DNA of 64,000 bases from Alnus glutinosa (Eukaryota > Streptophyta > Magnoliopsida > Fagales > Betulaceae), in the NCBI RefSeq assembly GCF_958979055.1, contig NC_084891.1, forward strand, positions 325,001-389,000, given 5' to 3'. How positions within the stretch are numbered: the first letter of the stretch is position 1; each line of letters starts with the position of its first letter. Both the position numbers and the translations under genes were made by a program. Positions 35,440 through 47,000 of the stretch are shown piece by piece. The notes beneath the pieces are model-generated. The model saw only the letters and a list, made by a program, of their open reading frames with translations, did no database searches and was not told the origin of the DNA.

Positions 35440-36299
35440 GTCCTTCTAACCCTTTTGGATTATGGAGGTTGTTTCTTTCTTTGTATTTTTTTAGTTTTTC
35501 TTTGTTTGTTTGGTAGGAAATCACTCAATAGAGGTTCCAAAGGAGGAGAGTCTGCTGTTGGTGTCGTCGGTGGGAACATTTGGTAGTGACTCAATTTCTA
35601 AACATTCTTTGGGGCCAAATCTGCACAGATCCGTTGTTCTACAGTCGACACGCGCCCTACAGCCTTAGTCGCCGTCGTCCTCTGATCCTTCTGCCGCCTT
35701 CTTTGGCCGAGACGCTCACTGGTGACCGGCGCGTGGTCTTTACGCGCTCGGGGGTTTTCCACCCTTTTGGCCGTGCGTGAGGGCCACGCTTGTATCTTTT
35801 GTCGTTTTGGTGGTAGTCAAGGACTTCTGGTGATCATCCGCTGCAGGAGTTCTTTTGACGATAGTGCGTGTATCTCACGTGCCGTCGCCGGTGGCGGCTC
35901 ATTTGCTACACCCGCCGTCACCGTGACGATTTTCTTCTGGCGGCAGTTTCTATTTGGTGTTTCCTGTTGACAGATTATATTTGATAGGTTGCTTTGTGCT
36001 AGATTATCCTAATCATTGATTTTTTTAGCACAAATTGTTTGTGACCGACTCCATAGTGCAAGTAATGGTTTCTATGCATGTTAACGCATATGCACATTTC
36101 TGTCGGCTAGGACTATTTGTAGCATCTGTTAGTATGATATGTATTTTATAGGGTAACTATAATGAGGTACTTATAGATTTGAGTCCCTGTAATGGTCTGA
36201 GTCAGTTTCAGTCTTGTATTAGTTTGATTGTAACTTTGTTACCCTTTGGGAGTACTTAATGAAATACTTACATTTTCCCTTAAAAAAAAAAAAAAAAAA
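35440..36299 (+). mobile_element. non-LTR-type element, ~0.86 kb, no RT, A-tail
   Basis: Ends in an 18-bp A-run (about 36282-36299). The central GC-rich part has three hairpins in the same order as in the element at 23285-24237: GCGCGTGGTCTTTACGCGC (~35729), GTGCGTGAGGGCCACGC (~35773) and GTGCGTGTATCTCACGTGCC (~35865). They are preceded by GTCGACACGCGCCCTACAGC, matched there by GAGACACGCGCCCTTAGC. No reverse transcriptase is present. The 5' boundary is approximate because I could not find the left copy of the target duplication. Confidence 0.6.
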
Positions 36300-36668
36300 T
36301 CATGTTATTATTGTTTTCTTAAAGCAACATGCAACTTGGTACGTAGGTCATAATTATTAAATCGCTTATCTTTGTATGGAAAAACTTTATATATAGAAGA
36401 TTATATTGAATATTTAGGGTTCTATGTAAGAAATCAAATACAATGGTTGATCATAAAAAATAAAAAAAAAGTAGTTAAAGTTATGCAAAAAAAAAACATT
36501 ATTCATAATATAATTATTACTTAATTTAAGTTATAATCCCATGAGATGTATGTACATAAATATAAGAATAAGGAGACTGTACGTAGATCGAGCTATTCCT
36601 CCGGAGTTATTTGACTCTAACGTCTTTGAAAATTTTCCAATTACCTTAAATTAGTTGCTTTATGTGAT

Positions 36669-36732
36669 ACTTAAAAAAATAAAAAATAAAAAATAAAAAA
36701 TAAAAAATAAAAAATAAAAAATAAAAAATAAA
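36669..36732. repeat. (AAAAAT)n microsatellite
   Basis: About nine to ten units of AAAAAT in a row, ending at AACGTGTTGC. Confidence 0.95.
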
Positions 36733-36981
36733 CGTGTTGCATGCACGTGTTCCAGCTTCGGAATGAATGAATTTAATTACGAGATAAAATTCGTTAGAAT
36801 ATAGCGCAGATCAGTATATATATTAAAAAGAAAAGGATATATATTAACTACTATTAAGATAAGGAAAAATAGAAATTTGACAACCTTAACCTTGAACATA
36901 GTCTGCTCGATCTACAAGAGTAATTAGTTATAAAAAAAGGTTGTTTTGGAAATTAATCGCAACATAACTCAAATAAAAAAT

Positions 36982-37031
36982 TTCAAAACTGACCATTTGA
37001 TGGTTCTATTAATACAAATCGTTTTGTGCAC
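36982..37031 (+). repeat. left copy of a ~50-bp inverted repeat around PMEI-like gene 2
   Basis: TTCAAAACTGACCATTTGATGGTTC... through TGTGCAC is present inverted at 39545-39593 with about three differences. The pair brackets the second PMEI-like gene at a distance of 2.5 kb. Confidence 0.7.
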
Positions 37032-37705
37032 ACCCTAGCTAGTATACATTATATATATATATAATGTATTAATTAGCTAGTATTTGTCACTTTTAGACTT
37101 CGTTTGTTTAGAAATTAAATATTTTTATTGGAAAATGTTTTTAGAGAAATCAATTTTTAGCGTTTGGTACATACGAAAAATCACAAATACTAATTTTTCA
37201 TATTTAAAGCCAAATTCCAATCAGAATCACTATTAGATTTTAATCTAATTAATGATGATTTTAAAAATCGTATCACATTTGAAAAAATAAAATCTAAAAG
37301 ATAATAAGTAATAATGACAAAATTTGCGTGATTAATTATTAGCCATATACGTACCATGCATGCATCTAAAAGATTTTTATTTCCTATTCTGTCTTGCTGA
37401 GCCAGAAAATCGTATATATATATATATATATATATAAGAATTCAACTCTTTCAGAATCGCTTCACGTTGTTGATCAGTACTATATATATATTCAGGTTAG
37501 ACGACTCTTTGCCATTCTTTTTTATTTCAACTTGTATGATCTAATTCTTTTTTAGCCTTTTCAAAACACATATATTTTTAAAGGGAAATTGGGCCTCCAA
37601 ATGTAAGTTTGGAAGATAACTTTTTGCATATGAGTTAATGTATTTTCGTATATTTTCTTTTCTTTTCCAGCAGGTTTTTGGCATTAAACATATATATATT
37701 CTCAA

Positions 37706-38227
37706 ATGGCTTGCACTTCGAAATTATTCCTTCTACTTGTGGCCATGTTTTTGGGTTTCATTGCTTTTGTGAGTGGAGATGCAACACTAATTAACAATGT
37801 TTGCGGAAAATCTGGAAACCCAGTCTATTGCCACAAGTGCTTTAACATGTATAGCCGAAGCTCCAATGAGGATGTTAAAGCCCTCGGGCGCACATCCCTC
37901 GACTGTTCTAGCCTTCAGTCTATAAATGTCATGGGGCTCGTAGATAAACTGGTGGTCAATACCACAGACAGGGCCCTGAAGAATGCATACATCGATTGCG
38001 AATTGAAGCTCAGTTCTGGGGATCAACGGATAAATAGTGCACTCAAGAGTTGGCAGAATGCACGTTATGTGGACTCTGGCAATCAGATGTTGGCTGCTCA
38101 ACAGGCTGTCGGTGATTGTATCGCTAGGTTGCAGAAGATCAAACTCTCTCTGCCTCCTGTAAATGAGCTACGTACACTTCATGGTTTCTGTGGGGCAGCA
38201 ATTGGAGTTCTTAAACAAATTCATTAA
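37706..38227 (+). CDS. invertase/pectin methylesterase inhibitor-like protein 2
   Basis: Single exon, 173 aa, a tandem paralogue of the gene at 33302-33820. It has a signal peptide (about 1-24, SKLFLLLVAMFLGFIAFVSG), then NNVCGKSGNPVYCHKC, giving the first disulfide pair C33-C42 and the extra C45. C67, C97 and C137 are also conserved, and it ends LHGFCGAAIGVLKQIH. It shares the upstream ATATATTCTCAAA(A)TGG context with paralogue 1, so the duplicated unit included the proximal promoter. Divergence (about 40% of residues) is spread along the whole protein, with the cysteine frame and the block EDVKALGRTS kept. It is predicted secreted and the target enzyme is unknown. Confidence 0.87.
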   Translation: MACTSKLFLLLVAMFLGFIAFVSGDATLINNVCGKSGNPVYCHKCFNMYSRSSNEDVKALGRTSLDCSSLQSINVMGLVDKLVVNTTDRALKNAYIDCELKLSSGDQRINSALKSWQNARYVDSGNQMLAAQQAVGDCIARLQKIKLSLPPVNELRTLHGFCGAAIGVLKQIH

Positions 38228-39362
38228 AATCAATCTTGTACGTGTCATTAATAAAAACTACTAATAAAAACTAAGTACCTTCCAGTGTCTCTTAGTTTTT
38301 CTTTTCTTCTAGAGATTTGTTTGGATGATCAAGAGTGCTATCTAAAATCACGAATTATATTTGTGTCTCGTTGTGTTATCTAAAAAATAAATAATCATAT
38401 TGGAATTGGTTCAACCATTTGGTTTAATAAACATAATTGAGAAGGATCTTGCATGTCTTCTTCATGTTGGAATTCCTCGTTAACGAACTAATTTTCTTGA
38501 AATTCTTCATCAACAAACTCATATTCCTCCAAAAAAGATTGATACGGTAGATGGATTTACGGTTCACAAATAATGGTCAAGGTGGCGCACTACGGACTCA
38601 GTGCGTCAAACCATACCTTCCTGCATTGAAATTGCACCTCACTAAAGGTAACCTCGTTATCCTCATCGGCGAAACATGAATTTGGTTGATGGCAACGACT
38701 GTTAACGACATCCATGGCGGCAAATTAATTTCCTCGATTGTACTCTAATTTGGGTTTGGAACGTTAGTTTCTGTCCAACTCTATAGGCTCATATTTTTAG
38801 CTCGATTTGGCCTAGCAAATGTTGGAATTGAAAAAGCTTCATGAAACATGAATTTGTAGGCCTTGGAATGAGCTTTCCAACTCCAACAAGCTTGCTTCCA
38901 TCCGAAGTCAGCATCATGAGATATGACTCTTTTTCTAGCATTGGTTTGATGAAAAACTGCCTTGCATGCACCAGTCATCCATAGTCATATACATTCTCGC
39001 AATATTCGTCATCTAACAACTGGCCAACTATAAAATAAACATGTTTCACAGGTAAACAGATCGAGTGTTAGTCCACTACTTAATGAGCAAATATCGCAAG
39101 GATATAATCATCAATGTTGTGAACTCATAAATTGATAAAAAAAGAAAGAAAAAAGAAGTTTCAAAATAATTATATTATCGTGTAAAACAGTTCTTGGTGA
39201 AATATCAATTTATGAATGAAATTCATTATACATATAATTATATGATTAACAGTAAAGTAAAGTCTTAACTCAACTGCATATGGTCAATTTGTGGCTTTAA
39301 CCCTTTTATGGTAGAGTTTGCACATCTTGAAGGACCTATCTTACAACACTGATGACCTGACA
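38228..39362. other. intergenic after PMEI-like gene 2; weak retroelement-like tract
   Basis: The stretch 38430-38990 is less AT-rich than its surroundings and reads, on the minus strand, like a decayed retroelement leader. I could not find paired ends or target duplications. No gene is recognised. Confidence 0.3.
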
Positions 39363-39363
39363 A

Positions 39364-40341
39364 GGTACAATAGTGGCCCACACTACTAGCGATGTACGTC
39401 GTTCTATTGTGAACATCATTCGTACATGGCTGCGCCCGGTCACTAATCTAGCCCATTAGATCCAAGTGGTAAAAACATAAACGTATTTACAAGACAGTAT
39501 AATTTGAATTATATTATATATGAATAATGCAATCATTCTCGGGAGTGCACAACAATTTGTATTAATAGAACCATCAAATGGTCAGTTTTGAAACCCATTT
39601 TTCTAAGCAAATGTTTAGTCTTATTGATGGAAAAACGAATGAAATGCTACATGTGACATACCCAATCAAATAAGAGTGTGGATATTGACGGTTGACACCA
39701 TATTTGGCAGGGAGGAGATATTTTAAAGGAGGGCAAAAGGACAGAAGAAAATGATAGGAAATGACTGGTCATAAGAATAAACATTGGTGTTGGAGGGGAC
39801 CATTAGGGAAAAAAAGAGGGTAAAGAATGAGGTTTATCGCAATGAAATGTGGGTAATTAATGATATTTATGTGTAACACAAGGAATTAAGTCATTTGAAG
39901 AAATGAAGCTTCAATTTATTAAAGTGACATGGGTTCAGAATACATGTGATTTTCATAAATATTTTTAAGAAAATATATTATATTGGCATACTATTTTGAT
40001 ATTTAAAACATACGTGCTCTTTACTTGCACGAAATTATTTATATAACGATGTGAGCTTAATTTTAATACATATGAAATACTGAAAAAAGAATGAATGAAA
40101 GTTGTACTAAAAGTCGTGTAAGTTTTTATCAATGCATGCACGTAAAAAAACATAATAATTGCATCGTATAACATGACTTCTAGTCGCACATTTACAACTA
40201 TATGGTCATGACCTTGTGATCAAGTTTTATGTTTATGTTTTTACCACTTCGATTCAATGGGCTAGATAAGTGACCAGTGCAGCCATGTACGAATGATGGT
40301 CATGATGTAAGATTTATCTTCCTTCTGTGGCCTATATGTCT

Positions 40342-40373
<32 letters not shown>

Positions 40374-40782
40374 ATAAATCGTATATATAGTGTACGATAT
40401 GATAATTTAATTAATTAAATTACTTAATGGAATCTATAAATAAATTGATATCAAATCAATTTAATTAATTATTCCTCGATAAGAGGAACAATTACGGTGT
40501 ATACCAATTTTGAGGAACAATTATTGTATACTCCATCAGTATGGCATTAAGCCATATGCATGTGTTCAAATTAAGATACCTCATTTAATTTTGTTTTCAG
40601 AAGTTCGTGGAAATGCTTGACTAAAGATGACTAGAGATAACCCTAAGTTCTCGTCTTTTATTTTCTGCTGCTTATTAGTTTAGAATAATAATATTTGTTC
40701 ATGCTAACACACGATGGAATGACATCGCTAGTAGTGTAGGCCACCTGAAGTCGGATTATTAGTTGGTGGCTGCTATTGTACC
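39364..40782. repeat. interrupted inverted duplication
   Basis: The left arm 39364-39485 (from GGTACAATAG to TGGTAAAAACATAAACG) is found inverted in two pieces. 40225-40304 matches the part CATCATTCGTACATGGCTGC...AACATAAAC. 40718-40782 matches GGTACAATAG...ACACTACTAGCGATGT. The ~410 bp between the two right pieces (40305-40717, with (CA)n(TA)n at 40338-40371) has no counterpart on the left, so it was inserted later or lost on the left. The element is non-coding. It could be a foldback or long-TIR transposon that took an insertion. Confidence 0.6.
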
Positions 40783-41089
40783 AAAAAAGAGGGGTATTTT
40801 GGCGGGAATTAACGGTAAATCTTAATAGAATACTTGTTTATTAAGAAGTTTTGAAAATTAAATATTCTAATTTAAGACGTTTTGAAGTTCAGTATTCTTA
40901 AGTCAAATTGACTGTGCCCATACCTAGAAGTGAACTTCTCCCAATTGAATTTAAATAGGCGCATATTCCAACAAATTTTTTCCCATTCATTTTCGCATAT
41001 CCAACTTTCTCACCCCAACAAAAGGTCCGAAGACAGTCAACAGACTCGGTTGAATGCTTGATTAGCAGAGCTAACCTCTCTCCCCTCCC

Positions 41090-44000
41090 ATGGCCTCTTC
41101 CCTTCGAAGGCTTCTGTCTCTCTGCTCCTCTTCACACATTAACGTATCTCTCTCTCTCTGTGTAGCTTCTCTAATATTTTTTGTTTCTGTGTGTGGAAAT
41201 CTCACGACTACGTTGTCGTTTTATCTTTTTGCAGAGGACCGCATTTTCAGCTTCTGGAGTTCGAGAAGGTTTTCTTGGTCCTCTCTCTTTCTCGCGGAGC
41301 ATATATAAATACCAGAGCTTGTAAATTTTATAAATAACTGCGAATAAAATTCTTGAATTAAATATTTACGCTGGAAATGCATATAATTTCGTAAAGGTGT
41401 ATGTGCGTATGTGTATAAACATCTCGTTTATGTATGTTCCAAATGCATGGGGTGATTACTTTTCATTTGGTATTCTTTTTGGTATTCAGGTAGGAATGCT
41501 ATTTCGATGAATTAATACAATTACGCGCTTCTTTATCTATTTATACATGTCCCATTTCCTCTATGAGACTCGTGCAACACTATAATAGGATTATTTACTG
41601 AACCAATTATATTTTAACCAATTTTAACTTGAGGTGTACACTTAAATTTAGGGTTTGGACCAAGCTTTTTTCGGGGTTGTAGCGTGATTGCTTCGTCTGA
41701 GCAAACTGTATCGAAATTGGGTGATGAAGATGGTAGGCAAGCTGAGGCAGATACCTTAGTAGTTGATGATGAGATTGCGAAAATTCAGCATGAGTTTGAT
41801 GCTGTCAGACAGGGCTTTCAGAAAATTCCGGAGGCTCTGAAGGCAATGCCTAAGATGAATCCGGAAGGTATGTCAGGATTACTTCAATTTTTTTTGCTTA
41901 ATTTGATCATGTACAACATCATTTGTGATATTGATCACTGCCATTTATTTTTGAACTAGGCATATATGTAAATAAGAACTTAAGATTGGACGACATACAA
42001 GTTTATGGCTTCGACTATGACTACACATTGGCGCACTACTCTGCAAATTTGCAGAGTTTGATTTATGATCTTGCAAAGGAACATATGGTGAATGAGGTTA
42101 GCTTTATCCTATTGTGATGGTGCTATTGGGTTTAACTGTTGTTTTATCATGAGTCACTCATGTTTATTGTGGTAATTTCAGCTTAGGTATCCTGAAATTT
42201 GCATGGAATTCAAATATGATCCAACTTTTCCCATTAGAGGCCTATACTATGATAGGTCAAAAGGGTGTCTTCTGAAGTTGGATTTCTTTGGGTCAATTGA
42301 GCCAGACGGGTGCTACTATGGTCGTCGCAAGGTACTTCTCATTTAATTTATATGACAAAGATGGTCTTTTCTTTTTTCTACTAGTATGACAAATGTTCTT
42401 CGCATCTCCTTCTCAGCCATCCACCTCTACTATGATGGGTACAGACTTCATAGGTAATATAGTGTTTGAGGAATGTTGCTTCCCCAATTTGACTAGATTT
42501 TTATTGCAGAGTTTGGTCCATTAAAAGACATACATATATGTTGGGTTAAAACAGCGTGTTACATATCTTTCTTTTCATATGAAATACAGCTCAGCAGGAA
42601 GGAAATAATAGAGATATATGGCACACGACGCATAGGCCGTGATCAAGCCCGTGGGCTTGTTGGTTTGATGGATTTCTTCTGCTTTAGTGAGGTTAGTTTC
42701 GTTATTTTACATTGTTTCTCTACTATCTACTATGTGCTAGCCGGAGGAGCTGCTGTAGTGTCTGGCATGTGTTGGGGAGGGCATAGACATGGCCCCTGAA
42801 TGCAGCGAACTTGTCCAGATTTATTCTATACAAGTACTTTATAACAATTTTCTTTCTGGCTGAGGCCATGTATGAAACATGTAGCACATGTGACTAAGAT
42901 GCATCTTTTCCGTAAATTGTAAGGAAAAAAATTACACAGTGGGAAAGAGATGGAGGAGGATGGATATACCACTTGCTAAGTCCTTCCTAAATGACACTGC
43001 AACAACTTTTTCTCCCTCGATCACTGCCATGTGTTTTGGAACAAGTGGGAGAAGGTTTCAGTTGACAAAAACCTTCTTATACCGAACTTCTGAAACTCTT
43101 TTAAGGATTGTTGGAAAGGCAAACCTTTTGTACTATCCAACTATTCAATTTATAGAACTGCTCACTTTTTTCTTAAACCAGTCATATATCTTTTCTTAAA
43201 CAATATGCCTAATGTGAACAAATTTATAAGCAAATTATTACATATCAAAGCACCGCCAAGTTTTAATTACTTCCTAAAATATATGCCCATTTTGTTCCAA
43301 AAAAAAGATTTCAAAATTTATAATTTTAGAATAAGCATTGATATGTACACGTGTGTGCATGTTTATTTCTGTGGCTTTCTGTGTCCATGTCCTACTTCTA
43401 AGTGTGTTCTGTTTATAAGCAAATTATTACATATGATTATGAAAGCACTGCAAGTTTTCATTACTTCCTTTCAAGTACGTCCTACAACATATATTGCCCA
43501 TTTTGTTCAAAAAAAAAGATTTCCAAATTTATAATTTTTGAATAAGCATCAATATGTGCATGTGTGTGCATGTGTATGTTTGTTGCTGTGGCTTTCTGTG
43601 TCCATGTCTTACTTCTAAGTGTGTTCTGTTTGTTTGTAACCATCTATGCCTCATCCTATATAGATTAGGCATTAATTGCATGCATGAGACACAGGAATTG
43701 CAAGACAGCACCAAATATTGATATTGATTGGTGAAATGAACTCTCAGAAACTTAGATCTATATTTGCTTTGTGCCCAAATCAACATACTACAATTATAAA
43801 ATTATAATTTAGTTATTTATTCTTTCTCTAACCATATCTTTTTGTGCATTTTAGATTATTTTATTGTCACTGTCATTTTCATAATGATGAATATGGAATT
43901 TATTCTTTTTTTGATAAGTAAGAGTTCATTAAAAAGCCCAGAGGGGGCGCAACCTTATTACACAGGAAGTATACAAAAGCCCCCCTAATCAGAGGAAAGA

Positions 44001-47000
44001 GACGAACAAGAAAGTAAAAAAATCAACGAATGACATACTACCCGGGCTATGTGCCGACATCCAAAGATATAACATATTAAGCACATTTCTACACAGAACC
44101 CCAACGGGTACAATATGGAATTTATTCTTTCATGATTGTAGATTATTTGTGACTTTTTTCAGCAAACAGACATTTTTGTCAATCTTACCAGTTATGACAA
44201 AGAAAAATAAAAGGCTTCGAAAAATTAATAGAGATTAACCTTACACCGCCTTGTTAGATATGAAACTTCGGCGAACTGAATGACAATCACCTAATCAATC
44301 CTGGATGTATTGAATATAACTACCACCAAAGAGTCTTTGAAGTGTTCATAACATAAACAGGAAAGGCAAAAGTTTGTAGATCTTCAATTTCCAGATGGAG
44401 ATTCCTACTTGAAATCCAGATTTCTTCCCCCTTAGGAAACCAGAAACTACTATAAAAGCAAGAGGGATGGTGGCGTCTAGTTTTTGTTTTCCTTCTGTGT
44501 GGTTTTAGAAATTGGCCCCATTCGGTGTGCAAAATCTTATGTGTAATGTTTTTCATTGCCTAAGGTTTCGGTATGAAAATGTCAAGTGTTTAAGAGGTTT
44601 TTAGGAGTTACTCGGCTTCTCCTGTTCAAATCCCATTACAACGGAGACGTGACACAGAGCTTTAGAGAAGTCTCTGCCTATTTTCGTTCAAAGCCCATCG
44701 CAACAGAGACTTGATGCAGGGCCTTAGAAAAGTCTCGACGTACTTCCGTTCAAAGCTCGTCACAACGGAGGAGTGACACAGAGCTACAAAGAAGTCTTTG
44801 TCCTGCCATGTGCAAAGTCCATTTAAAGGCTGTTGTGACGCGACCTGTGAAAAAGTTGCCAAATGTCAAAGAGTTAACGATCAAACCCTAGCCGTGTGTC
44901 ATGATGTGGATGGTCCCCTTCATGACACGAAGATAAATTCCTATGTGATAAAAATAAGATCTTTGGCTCATTTGGCTCATCGCTTTTCCCATAACTCTCA
45001 AGCAAGCTTTGGACATTTTTTTTTTTTGCGTGGAAGACGAAGTTTCAAAGAGATCCTTCATGCTAGAAACCTTCTAGATGAATGCCTTCCTTCACATTTG
45101 TTGACCCAAGTGAAGATTTATAAAAGCTTGAAACTTTTCTACCACTTGGGGTTTTTGTTCTTGAGTTGTTCAAACCACACTTTATGCATCCTTTGTCCAC
45201 CAAGGAGCCAGTAAGGAAATGCACTTGAAGAAGATTGTCGAGCTCGGAGACAAGCAAGATTGCATGTTGTCATACGAAGTCTAGGATTTACAAAGGGGTT
45301 TGTAAGTTTCCTTGTTTCTGTATTCTGAATCTTCTTTGCTAGTGATTTCTCGAGTTTGGCTGCTTCGGAGTGGTTTTTCCTTTTGAAGTACTCAAAGGGT
45401 ATCCTCCTCGTCATCAAATCTATGTGTTGTGGTTGTGTGTTTGGCTTTGTGGTTATATTGCTTATGAATCTCTGATTGAATATTTTAATTTGAAATTATT
45501 TGTGTTTGTATCGTTGCTTTGGGGTTAGAACCATTCCTTGGTTTCTATCACCTTCTTTATAGTTGATGCATATTTGTGGATTGATAATGGAGACTGATCG
45601 TACTTACCTTTCATATGGAATTATTTCTACTCAAACTATATCAATGTCTATTTTTAGTTCTCTTTAAACCCCTGAATATATAGTTTTCACTGTGACTTTG
45701 TAGGCCTGCCTTATTGCAGATATGGTGCAACACTTTGTTGATGCTAAGCTGGAATTTGATGCTTCCTACATCTATCAAGATGTAAATCATGCCATCCAGC
45801 ATGTTCACCGAAGTGGCTTGGTTCACAGGGGAATTCTTGCTGATCCTCATAGATACCTAGTTAAGAATGTAAGTTCACGGGGGGATCAGCTTTTTGTTGC
45901 TGATCCACTGTATCATGTATTATATGTGATGTGTTTAATCCATGCTGATGTCAGTCACTGCATGATACAAGTAAAAAGCTGTCCTAGAATCTGCTTTTAT
46001 AATCAAGTTGGTTTTTTTTTTTTTGGTTTTGTTTTCTTTGGGTTGAGATTTCTTTATGTGGATGAATATTACAGGGGGAGCTACTACGCTTTCTCAAGAT
46101 GCTAAGAGACAAGGGAAAAAAACTATTCTTGCTGACAAATTCTCCGTATTACTTTGTGGATGGAGGGATGCGTTTTTTGTTGGAGGTAATTTACTCACAA
46201 GGAAGTCACATTGTAACCTTTTTGGCATTACAAAATTGAGTATTCTATGTTTGTTGCTGCCTGCACTGTTGCTGGAGATTAAGGGCTTATTCAGTTTTAT
46301 ATCTTTTTCTACATTTTTCTAGTGAAAAACAATCAATCTTATGTGAATTTGGTCTTTAGGATTCTCACAGAATGTTTATGTTCTAATTTCGTTATTAAGT
46401 TTGCTTTGCTTCATTTTTGTTTTTTGTTTGTTGTTGTTGTCTTTCATTACGTCATGTGCAGACCTTTTGGAGAATGCTAAAGAGGATGTTGCAGTATTCA
46501 TATTATATATTGTTAGTGTTTGAATACAGTCACTAAATAAGTTAAAGATACAATTCTTATATATAGCATTGAATAATCATCTTATCCACATACAAAGATA
46601 TGTTCAAAAGAAGGTGAAAGAGATTGTTTGCAAGGACAAGATGTTTAAGCATACTTCGTGCATGTGTGCTGGCTGTTTGTCTAAGTATAATTGGTGTTTA
46701 TTAGGATTCTACGGGTTGCAGAGACTCTTGGAGGGAACTTTTTGATGTTGTGATTGCACAAGCCAATAAGCCAGTGTTCTATACGTCTGAGCATCCATTC
46801 CGGTTTGTATCTTCAATGCGCTGAACCAGTTTTTAATCTGTTTTTTTTTATTCTTGCATTCTTGGAGGGAACTGGCTGCTTATTTTAATTTTAAATTAAT
46901 TCCTTGAAATAAGAATGTCATGATTAATGAGGTCATTTGGATATCCTTTTCATTTCAAAAACAGCCACAATTGAGGTTGGATACTTATAATGAATCCTTG

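Noticed and set aside
38430-38990. Minus-strand tract resembling a decayed LTR retroelement leader
   Set aside because: No paired ends, target duplication or coding remnant could be found, so it is not called an element.
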